A stretch of DNA of 10,953 bases. It comes from Candidatus Sigynarchaeota archaeon (GTDB taxonomy: Archaea > Asgardarchaeota > Jordarchaeia > Jordarchaeales > Jordarchaeaceae). Location: assembly GCA_030587505.1 (NCBI GenBank), contig JAUQYY010000029.1, positions 1 through 10,953 of the forward strand, written 5' to 3'. Below the pieces are notes generated by a model, which had not been told where the DNA came from, ran no database searches, and saw only the letters and a list, made by a program, of their open reading frames with translations. Positions 5,549 through 10,953 of the stretch are shown here, piece by piece. Both the position numbers and the translations under genes were made by a program. The first letter of the stretch is position 1, and the number at the start of each line of letters is the position of its first letter.

Positions 5549-6190
5549 ATGGATGATCTCTACCAAGAGCTTCAAGAAGCGATCATAAAAATCGATACCG
5601 AAAAGCTCGAAACCCTTAAAGATAAGATTTTAGAAACCCCCGATATTGATGTTGATAAACTCGTGGAGAGCGTCAGGGCGGGGCTTGAAGAGGTCGGATC
5701 AAAGTTTGAGTCGGGAGAATACTACCTGGCTGAGCTGATACTGATAGGGACGGAGATCTCTGAGGCCGTGGAGAAGTGGAAGCCCCTTTTCGAGAAAGAA
5801 GCGAAGGAAAAAATGAAGACGGCTGTGATCGGCACCGTTGAGGGAGACATACACGACATTGGAAAAAACATAGTTGGTATGATGCTCACGTCCGGTGGCT
5901 TCGAAGTCATCGACCTCGGCGCAGACGTCACCCCAGAAAAATTTGTCGAAGCCGTGAAGGAAAACAAGCCAGCCATAGTGGGAATGTCGGCGCTTCTGAG
6001 CACAACAAGAGACAATATTAAGAAAACCATAGACGCCCTGACTGAAGAAAACCTGCGAGACTCGGTGAAAATCATAATCGGGGGCGCAGCCGTGGATGGT
6101 GAATTCGCAAAAGCTGTGGGTGCGGATGGCTACGCTGCCAACGCGGCTGAGGCTGTTCCCTTGGTTAACGAACTCTTGGGAGGTTCATAG
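5549..6190 (+). CDS. Corrinoid methyl-carrier protein, MtaC/MtbC/MttC type
   Basis: The 213-residue protein carries a methyl group on a B12 cofactor between two methyltransferases in the cytoplasm. The N-terminal third (about 1-85) is the helical cap domain of methionine-synthase-type B12 proteins, including the FESGEYYLAELI segment. The C-terminal Rossmann-like domain has the full B12 signature: GDIHDIG with the cobalt-ligand histidine (Asp100-x-His102-x-x-Gly105), Ser147-x-Leu149 in GMSALLSTT, and the Gly-Gly pair in IIIGGAAV (178-179). I start at the ATG because AAGAAGGT ends seven bases before it; an in-frame TTG lies two codons earlier. The next gene begins one base after the stop, so the pair forms an operon. 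The substrate cannot be read from the carrier, so I give no MtaC/MtbC name. Confidence 0.9.
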   Translation: MDDLYQELQEAIIKIDTEKLETLKDKILETPDIDVDKLVESVRAGLEEVGSKFESGEYYLAELILIGTEISEAVEKWKPLFEKEAKEKMKTAVIGTVEGDIHDIGKNIVGMMLTSGGFEVIDLGADVTPEKFVEAVKENKPAIVGMSALLSTTRDNIKKTIDALTEENLRDSVKIIIGGAAVDGEFAKAVGADGYAANAAEAVPLVNELLGGS

Positions 6191-6191
6191 T

Positions 6192-7364
6192 TTGGCCGAG
6201 CTTACCCCTCGAGAGAGAGTGGAAATGGTTCTGAGCCACGAAGAGCCCGACAGGGTTCCGGTTGATTTCGGCGGAATGAACACATCAATCTACGAGATGC
6301 CAGACTGGTGGCCCAATAAGCTGGAGTACTACGGATACAAGGCTCTCGTAGAGTACCTCGGCCTCAAGGACGTTCCCAAACCGTATCTGAACGCGGCGAA
6401 CTGTGTAATCAATGTGGATGAGCGGATTCTGAACCGGTACGGGGTCGACTTCCAGTACCTGTACATGTCGATACCGAAGCCCAAAATGAACCCCGACGGA
6501 ACTGTGGAAACTATCTTCAAGCTGAAGGTTAAACCCGTAGGATACTACATGGAGGTCTATGACCCGCCTCTCGGGGGGAAAATCACCTTCAAGGACATAG
6601 ACAGCTTCGAATGGCCCGACCCCGAGGATCCCGTTTTCTCAGCCAAGGCTAAGAAGCGGGTGCTCAGAATGAGGGAGAACAGCGAAAGGGTGATCGTGGC
6701 GCTCGCCTCGTTTGCTGAGCAAATATTCCAAAACTACGCCTGGATCCGTGGCTTCACCCAGATGCTGCTTGACATGCAGAGAGACCCGGAGCTTTTCCAC
6801 TACTTCACAGACACACTTCTGAGCGTTGAGGAGGGAATAATCGAATCCTTCTACTCCGAGGTGGGCGAATACATAGACTTCGCGTACATAGCCGAAGATA
6901 TGGGCACTCAGCAAGCTCCGTTCGTGTCTCCAGAGCAGTACAAAGAGTTATGGAAACCCTACCACAAACGGATGGTAAAACACATAAAACAGTTCACCGA
7001 CGCGAGAATAATGTGGCACTGCTGCGGAGCGATTGAGCCCCTGATACCTCATCTCATCGATCTCGGCGTGGATGTGCTTCAGGTTATACAGCCCTTAGCC
7101 AGAGGCATGGAACCCGAGTCACTTAAGAGATCCTACGGAGACAAGCTGACCTTCGACGGCGGAATCGACGTGCAGAGACTCCTGCCGAAGGGCAGTCCGG
7201 AAGAGATTAAGGCTGAGTGCGAAAGGGTGATAAGGATACTTGGGAGAAACGGAGGATACATCTTTGCTCCGTCGCACAATATTCAGCCGGACACGCCTCC
7301 ACAGAACGTGGTAGCTATGCTCGAGGCCGGAGTTGAATATGGCAAATACCCCTTTGAGGAGTGA
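6192..7364 (+). CDS. UroD-family corrinoid methyltransferase (cassette 1)
   Basis: This 390-residue protein belongs to the uroporphyrinogen decarboxylase-fold group that includes MtaA, MtbA and CmuA. These move methyl groups to or from a corrinoid protein with a zinc-activated thiol or related acceptor. The start is a TTG, fixed by GGGAGGT at 6178-6184 inside the end of the carrier gene. The N-terminus LTPRERVEMVLSHEEPDRVPVDFGG is typical of the family. The zinc motif HxC is seen as WHCCG (His276, Cys277, Cys278), followed by GVDVLQV and KLTFDGGIDVQRLL. The third zinc position, a Cys in MtaA/MtbA, lies in IFAPSHNIQPDTPPQN, where only Ser and His362 are available. True heme-pathway UroD is unlikely given the corrinoid gene one base upstream. 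The substrate and the acceptor are unknown. Confidence 0.85.
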   Translation: MAELTPRERVEMVLSHEEPDRVPVDFGGMNTSIYEMPDWWPNKLEYYGYKALVEYLGLKDVPKPYLNAANCVINVDERILNRYGVDFQYLYMSIPKPKMNPDGTVETIFKLKVKPVGYYMEVYDPPLGGKITFKDIDSFEWPDPEDPVFSAKAKKRVLRMRENSERVIVALASFAEQIFQNYAWIRGFTQMLLDMQRDPELFHYFTDTLLSVEEGIIESFYSEVGEYIDFAYIAEDMGTQQAPFVSPEQYKELWKPYHKRMVKHIKQFTDARIMWHCCGAIEPLIPHLIDLGVDVLQVIQPLARGMEPESLKRSYGDKLTFDGGIDVQRLLPKGSPEEIKAECERVIRILGRNGGYIFAPSHNIQPDTPPQNVVAMLEAGVEYGKYPFEE

Positions 7365-7673
7365 GAATCTGTTACCTTCTATTCATCACAAATTAGCCAT
7401 GATTCGAGGGTGTTGCTTCCGTCGATTGCAAAATTCTTCGTTGGGGCTTGACTGGAATTAGCATTTATCTCGGTGCTGGTGTTTGCGATTGGTTTTGTTT
7501 TCATGCTTGTGGTGCTGAAAGTTGAACACGAGAAATATTTATTCCTTGTGTGTATTAATAACCTCATATACAAATAGGATGAGATTTGAGTGTGAAGTCG
7601 CATCCGAAAAGAATCTCCTAGCTCGATTCCGTCCAAAAAATGTTTCAAAGAACCTGACTGTTGGTGTTTATAT
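7365..7673. other. Gap between the two corrinoid cassettes
   Basis: No gene is supported. The frame of the upstream methyltransferase continues open after its TGA, meets a second TGA at 7449-7451, and then encodes a strongly hydrophobic stretch (LAFISVLVFAIGFVFMLVVL) up to a TAG near 7578. It has no start codon ahead of it and may be a relic or chance. Possible TATA elements for the next gene are GAAATATTTATT (7533-7544) and ATATACAAAT (7566-7575). CGTCCAAAAAAT (7630-7641) is about 33 bases before the next ATG and could serve a leaderless transcript. Confidence 0.45.
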
Positions 7674-8318
7674 ATGTCGAGAGAAGAACTGCTCAAAAAA
7701 TTGGCTGATGCTGTTGTAAATCTGAATGTTGAAGAAACGAGGAAGCTAGCTGAAGAGGCTGTGGAACTCGGAATCCCCCCGCTCGAAGCGATAACCGAGG
7801 GCCTTGCCAAAGGTCTGCAGAAGGTTGGAGAACTGTTTGAAAACAGAGAATACTTCCTTGCGGATATGATAATGGCTGCTGAGGCTTTCAAAGAAGGAAT
7901 GAGCGTGCTAACCCCTCATATCAAAAAGGAAGAAGGAAAGAAGAAGGGAGTCATCGTTATAGGAACCGTTAAGGACGATGTCCACGACCTCGGCAAGAAC
8001 GTTGTTTCAGCCCTCCTTTCCTCCCAAGGGTATGATGTCTACGACCTTGGTATAGACGTTCCCTCTGAGGAGTTCGTCAAGAAGGCTAAGGAGGTAGACG
8101 CGGATATTGTTGGACTGAGCGCCCTGCTGACAACCACGATGGAGCGTATCCCTGAAGTGATTGAAGCACTCAAGGAGGCGGGGCTAAGAGACAAGGTCAA
8201 AATCATTGTAGGCGGCAGGCCGGTGACTCCAGAGTTCGCCGAGGAGGTTGGCGCCGACGCTTACTGCGAAGACGCCATAAAGGCCCTGGAAATTGTTAAA
8301 AACCTGCTGGTGGGATAA
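7674..8318 (+). CDS. Second corrinoid methyl-carrier protein, MtaC/MtbC/MttC type
   Basis: This 214-residue paralogue of the first carrier has the same layout: a helical cap (1-90) with FENREYFLADMIMAAE, then the B12 domain with DDVHDLG (Asp102-x-His104-x-x-Gly107), GLSALLTTT (Ser149-x-Leu151) and IIVGGRPV (Gly180-Gly181). It presumably carries a methyl group for the methyltransferase encoded immediately downstream, whose ATG directly follows this gene's TAA. No strong ribosome binding site precedes the ATG (only GGTG at 7664-7667). A leaderless message from the A-rich element at 7630-7641 is possible. The protein differs enough from the first carrier, especially in the cap helices and charge, that a separate partner is more likely than simple duplication of dose. 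Confidence 0.9.
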   Translation: MSREELLKKLADAVVNLNVEETRKLAEEAVELGIPPLEAITEGLAKGLQKVGELFENREYFLADMIMAAEAFKEGMSVLTPHIKKEEGKKKGVIVIGTVKDDVHDLGKNVVSALLSSQGYDVYDLGIDVPSEEFVKKAKEVDADIVGLSALLTTTMERIPEVIEALKEAGLRDKVKIIVGGRPVTPEFAEEVGADAYCEDAIKALEIVKNLLVG

Positions 8319-9362
8319 ATGTTGTCATCTGTTTTGGAGCGTGTTCTTGTAACCATGAGCTTTAAGGAGCCCGAGTGGGTCCCCGTGATTCTTTTCCCTG
8401 AGTGGGATTTTCTCGCCGACCTCTACGGCGTACCCCTAATGAAGCTTCTTGACGATCCAATGCTGCAGATCGAAGCGGGTGAGAAAATGAAGGAACGCTT
8501 CCCCGACGCCTTCATAGCAACATCGGTGTGGGTTCCGTACGCCCACGCCTCGGGGTTTGGCTGTGTTCTCTCCGAACCCGAGGACGAAATCCCAGGAGTT
8601 AAGGAGGTTGCGGTGAAGAGCCCCGAGGACATTGACGCTTTGGAGATTCCCGACCCCTACAGCGACGGCCTAATGCCCAAGTATCTCGAGTATCTCAAGA
8701 TTCAACAAGAGGTCAGGGGGAGCACCGGTGTTGGAGACTTCGGCCCGGTTGAGCTCGCCTGCGAAATCATGGGCTACACGAATTTCCTAAAACTCATAGC
8801 CCAGAACCCTGAATACGCACATAAGCTTCTGGACATCATGGTCAAGTCCTGCACGAAGTGGTTTAACGCTCTCATTGATGTCATCGGCGGTTCCGCCATG
8901 TTTGTTCTTGTGAGCGATCACACAACCGGTTTCCTCAGAGCAAAGCAGTGCGAGGAGTTCTTCACTCCCTATCTCAAAAGGTTCATCGACAGTATAAGGA
9001 GTAAGGTGAGTATATTTCTTTACCACAATGAGAACTACGCGGCCCACGTCTTGGACCAGATAGCTCAGCTGGGAATCAACATTTTCCACTGCGGAGAGAT
9101 AGGAGACCTAGAAACGGCGAAAAAAGAAACATACGGAAAGTACACTCTTATGGGCAACATACACCCGCGGGACGTGATGCTCAGGGGGACACCCAAACGC
9201 GTCGAGGAAACCTGCAAAGAGGTAATACAAAAACTTGGCCCGGGAGGCGGATTCATACTATCCGTCGGAGGAGGCGTCAGCAGAAACATACCCCTTGAAC
9301 ACATTGACATACTAATAGAATGTGCCAAGAAGTACGGGACGTCTCCAATCCAAACATCTTAA
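8319..9362 (+). CDS. UroD-family corrinoid methyltransferase with altered zinc site (cassette 2)
   Basis: The 347-residue product has the UroD-fold methyltransferase pattern: an N-terminal helix with FKEPEWVPVILFPEWD, the GDFGPVELACEIMGY region (139-153), and the C-terminal YTLMGNIHPRDVMLRGTPKRVEE (275-297) and GGGFILSVGGG blocks. In MtaA/MtbA the zinc is held by His-x-Cys and a later Cys in a GC motif. Here the first site reads YHNEN (His236-Asn-Glu238) and the later site SVGGG, so both cysteines are missing. Zinc could be held by His/Glu, with His257-Cys258 nearby, or be absent. The ATG follows the carrier's stop with no gap, and GGTGGGATAA in the carrier's end serves as ribosome binding site. 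It might take methyl groups from a substrate rather than hand them to a thiol, but that is inference. Confidence 0.82.
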   Translation: MLSSVLERVLVTMSFKEPEWVPVILFPEWDFLADLYGVPLMKLLDDPMLQIEAGEKMKERFPDAFIATSVWVPYAHASGFGCVLSEPEDEIPGVKEVAVKSPEDIDALEIPDPYSDGLMPKYLEYLKIQQEVRGSTGVGDFGPVELACEIMGYTNFLKLIAQNPEYAHKLLDIMVKSCTKWFNALIDVIGGSAMFVLVSDHTTGFLRAKQCEEFFTPYLKRFIDSIRSKVSIFLYHNENYAAHVLDQIAQLGINIFHCGEIGDLETAKKETYGKYTLMGNIHPRDVMLRGTPKRVEETCKEVIQKLGPGGGFILSVGGGVSRNIPLEHIDILIECAKKYGTSPIQTS

Positions 9363-9567
9363 CAGAGCGGTTTCAGTTCTAACAGGAGAACAGAAGACAC
9401 CGAATCTCCGGCAATATTCCAACTCGCTTACTCCTTTACCCAAACTCTTCTTTTCTCTTGTTCGGAATTTCTATCTCCATAAGTGGAGTTGCTGTGTTCG
9501 CCTTCTTGGGTTGGAATAAAAGGGTTCGAATTAGGTTTTCACCGAATAAATTATTATGTCACAACGG
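9363..9567. other. Gene-free stretch after cassette 2, with T/C-rich transcript end
   Basis: No gene is seen. A pyrimidine tract at 9446-9464 (CTCTTCTTTTCTCTTGTTC) is a likely terminator for the cassette. The words CCGAATCTCC (9400-9409) and TTCCAACTCGCT (9417-9428) recur in the same order at 4593-4602 and 4626-4637. A possible extra TATA-like AATAAAAGG occurs at 9514-9522. Confidence 0.4.
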
Positions 9568-9596
9568 CTATAATTAAAATGTTAATTTCAACATTT
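9568..9596 (+). promoter_or_regulatory. TATA element and overlapping inverted repeat of the hydrolase gene
   Basis: CTATAATTAAAA (9568-9579) is a good TATA box. It is overlapped by AAATGTT (9577-9583) and AACATTT (9590-9596), perfect inverted arms six bases apart. The repeat covers the predicted transcription start, so a protein bound there would block initiation. Confidence 0.45.
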
Positions 9597-9624
9597 CAAA
9601 AATTGTTTTGGGAGTTGGTGAGCT

Positions 9625-10461
9625 ATGAGAATATTACACGAAGAAGGTAATTTTAAAGGAAAGGGCGGAACGAAGATATACTACCAGTTCTGGAGACCCG
9701 AGGAGGTCAGGGCGGTAATCGTTGGAGTGCACGGATTAGCTGAGTACTCTGGGAGGTACGCTCACGTGGCGGATCACTTTGCCAACGAGGGGATAGCCTT
9801 CTACGCTCTCGACCACAGGGGGCACGGCCTCTCTGAGGGGATTCTTGGATATGTGGACGCCTTTGATGATTACATAGACGATTTAGACACCTTCGTTGAT
9901 TTGGTTAGAGAAAGAGAGAAGGGTAAGAAGCTTTTTCTTTTGGGGCACAGTCTGGGTGGAACAATATCAATAGCCTACGCCATGAAGCATCCCGAAAAAA
10001 TCGATGGGCTGATTCTCTCCTCCCCCGGATTAAAACTCGCTGTGGAGCTGGACCCAGAGCTGATGAAGGCTATTATGGAGCTTTCGGAGAGTAATCCTAC
10101 CCAGGAGATACCGAACCAGATAGACCCCTACGTGTTAACCCATGATAGGGCTGTTTGTGAGAAGTACGACAAGGACCCTCTTGTTTTTAAAACGATTACT
10201 GCGAGGTTTGCCACGGAGTTCTTCACAACCATGGAGAAGCTCTTGGAGGACGCTGAAAAGTTACAGGTGCCAACCCTGCTTCTGGTGGCCGGGGATGACA
10301 AGCTAGTGAACCCCGAGGGCAGCAAGGAGTTCGCCGAAAAGGTCAAGCAGAAAGACTTCCAAATAAAAATCTACGACGGGTTCTACCACGAACTCCTCAA
10401 CGAGGTTGAGAAAGAAAAGGTTTTCCAAGACATCGACGCCTGGTTAGAATTGAGAATCTAA
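9625..10461 (+). CDS. Alpha/beta hydrolase, monoacylglycerol lipase-like (PldB group)
   Basis: The 278-residue enzyme fits the lysophospholipase/monoacylglycerol lipase group, soluble serine hydrolases that cleave glycerol or similar esters. The oxyanion-loop motif HGLAEYSGRY (36-45) matches the family's HGxxEHSGRY. It is followed by ALDHRGHGLSEG (61-72), the nucleophile elbow GHSLGG with Ser109, Asp225 in AGDDKLVNP, and His255 in GFYHELLNE. All three catalytic residues are therefore present. The region between about 140 and 205 forms the lid and probably sets substrate choice. There is no signal peptide, so it should act in the cytoplasm. The ATG at 9625 has GGAG at 9611 and GGTGAG at 9617-9622 upstream. 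It is monocistronic as far as the gaps show. The natural substrate is unknown. Confidence 0.88.
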   Translation: MRILHEEGNFKGKGGTKIYYQFWRPEEVRAVIVGVHGLAEYSGRYAHVADHFANEGIAFYALDHRGHGLSEGILGYVDAFDDYIDDLDTFVDLVREREKGKKLFLLGHSLGGTISIAYAMKHPEKIDGLILSSPGLKLAVELDPELMKAIMELSESNPTQEIPNQIDPYVLTHDRAVCEKYDKDPLVFKTITARFATEFFTTMEKLLEDAEKLQVPTLLLVAGDDKLVNPEGSKEFAEKVKQKDFQIKIYDGFYHELLNEVEKEKVFQDIDAWLELRI

Positions 10462-10504
10462 AGAGTGCTCTATGAGCCTCACTCTACTCCCCCCTTTTCA
10501 GGGG
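10462..10504 (+). terminator. Two short hairpins after the hydrolase gene
   Basis: AGAGTG (10462-10467) pairs with CACTCT (10480-10485) right after the stop codon. CCCC (10491-10494) pairs with GGGG (10501-10504) around TTTTCA. No strong T-tract follows directly. They may end or stabilise the transcript. Confidence 0.3.
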
Positions 10505-10585
10505 ATTGTGCCTTTGAATTCTAAAGAGTTAAAAACAGTTGACATGCTAGTGCCTATGTCACGCTTCTTTACGTGTTCACAACAA

Positions 10586-10619
10586 TGGTTTTAATTAAGT
10601 GTTGGCCACTTGAGGTGAT
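10586..10619 (+). promoter_or_regulatory. Promoter and ribosome binding site of galT
   Basis: GTTTTAATTAAG (10588-10599) is TATA-like, and GAGGTGAT (10612-10619) is a near-perfect ribosome binding site. The latter directly touches the ATG at 10620 and would be better spaced for the GTG at 10623 or for a start slightly further in. Confidence 0.4.
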
Positions 10620-10953
10620 ATGGTGGGTGAGCTAAGGTTTAACCCGGTTCTTCGCGAATGGATCATAGTCTCGGGAAAGCGTAAGGATAGGCCCCTACTG
10701 CCGAGTAGGGGTTGCCCCTTCTGCCCGGGCTCACCTGAAGTGCCTTCTGGCGACTGGGATGTTTTAAGTCTACCCAACAAGTTTCCGTCGCTGGTTCCTG
10801 AGCCCAGCGAGCCTGACGTTGAGGGGGACGCGTTTTACAGGGTGGCTCCAGCTCAGGGGGTTTGCGAAGTTGTTCTCTACACTCCGCAGCACGACAAAAC
10901 TCTGGCTGATCTGAGCGTTTCACACATAAGAAAGATAGTTGACCACTGGGCGA
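10620..10953 (+). CDS. galT: Galactose-1-phosphate uridylyltransferase, N-terminal part
   Basis: The gene runs off the right edge; 111 residues of an enzyme of usually about 320-350 are seen. GalT exchanges the sugar phosphates of UDP-glucose and galactose-1-phosphate through a UMP-histidine intermediate. The N-terminus ELRFNPVLREWIIVSGKRKDRP is characteristic, followed by the zinc CxxC motif in GCPFCPG (Cys32, Cys35), NKFPSLVPEP, and VLYTPQHDKTLADLS, matching the family's spot where the first domain ends. The catalytic HPH motif would lie beyond the window. The start is ATG 10620 or, judging by the ribosome binding site, GTG 10623. A related ADP-sugar phosphorylase of the HIT superfamily is the main alternative. 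Confidence 0.85.
   Translation, partial: MVGELRFNPVLREWIIVSGKRKDRPLLPSRGCPFCPGSPEVPSGDWDVLSLPNKFPSLVPEPSEPDVEGDAFYRVAPAQGVCEVVLYTPQHDKTLADLSVSHIRKIVDHWA

Noticed and set aside
6096..6191. Upstream extension of the cassette-1 methyltransferase
   Set aside because: It would overlap the end of the carrier gene by 95 bases and add residues unlike the family. The TTG at 6192, with GGGAGGT at the right distance, fits the known N-terminus.
6192..7364. True uroporphyrinogen decarboxylase (hemE) of heme synthesis
   Set aside because: The HxC zinc motif, the corrinoid gene one base upstream and the methyltransferase-type C-terminus point to methyl transfer.
7379..7891. 170-codon minus-strand frame across the gap and the second carrier gene
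   Set aside because: It is Ser-rich and runs antisense to a convincing B12 protein. It shows no known pattern and no good start context.
607..10461. Amber or opal recoding (pyrrolysine or selenocysteine) in the methyltransferase genes
   Set aside because: All the complete genes end at family-typical C-termini with ordinary TAA, TAG or TGA stops. No in-frame internal stop interrupts a conserved domain, and no MtmB/MtbB/MttB gene is present.
1..10953. CRISPR array, tRNA or rRNA genes
   Set aside because: I found no regularly spaced repeats and no cloverleaf with a T-loop GTTCRA-type core. The only strongly structured segment is 369-459, which fits no tRNA layout.

Overview
The window looks archaeal. 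The main reasons are: subunits D and A of a tungsten/molybdenum formylmethanofuran dehydrogenase (fwdD, fwdA), a Tan1-like THUMP protein of the archaeal COG1818 type, A/T-rich TATA-like elements about 25-100 bases ahead of genes, and GGAGGTGAT-type ribosome binding sites. The gene set (C1-pathway enzyme, methylamine/methanol-type corrinoid proteins, UroD-family methyltransferases, acyl-CoA dehydrogenase) fits an anaerobic archaeon with a methyl-branch Wood-Ljungdahl pathway, such as a Bathyarchaeia, Hadarchaeota or Archaeoglobi relative. I cannot place it more precisely from sequence alone.

Layout. Positions 1-480 are a very GC-rich island: the tail of a protein with a transposase-like end, followed by three consecutive GC-rich hairpins. 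From 607 to 2623 there is an overlapping fwdD-fwdA pair on the plus strand, without the fwdC and fwdB genes that normally accompany them. A 330-base A/T-rich gap with two adjoining inverted repeats and a clear promoter leads to an acyl-CoA dehydrogenase (2954-4477), which carries an extra C-terminal domain that looks like a winged helix. Then comes a stretch with a coding-like but start-less frame on the minus strand, followed by the minus-strand THUMP gene (4793-5326). A divergent promoter region with palindromes separates it from the first corrinoid protein/UroD-type methyltransferase cassette (5549-7364). After a 309-base gap there is a second cassette of the same design (7674-9362). The window ends with a monoacylglycerol-lipase-like alpha/beta hydrolase (9625-10461) and the start of galT (10620 to the window end).

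How it may work together. Each cassette pairs a small B12-binding methyl carrier with a UroD-family methyltransferase, coupled with a gap of one or zero bases. No MtaB, MtmB, MtbB or MttB type substrate methyltransferase is present. Methyl groups taken from an unknown methylated substrate could be passed to the carrier and then to a C1 carrier (coenzyme M or a pterin). Fwd would interconvert formylmethanofuran and CO2 at the far end of that route. The two methyltransferases differ from each other, and from MtaA/MtbA, at the zinc-binding positions, so they probably have different jobs. The link from these genes to the acyl-CoA dehydrogenase is only proximity, plus two short words shared by the upstream regions of acd and the second cassette.
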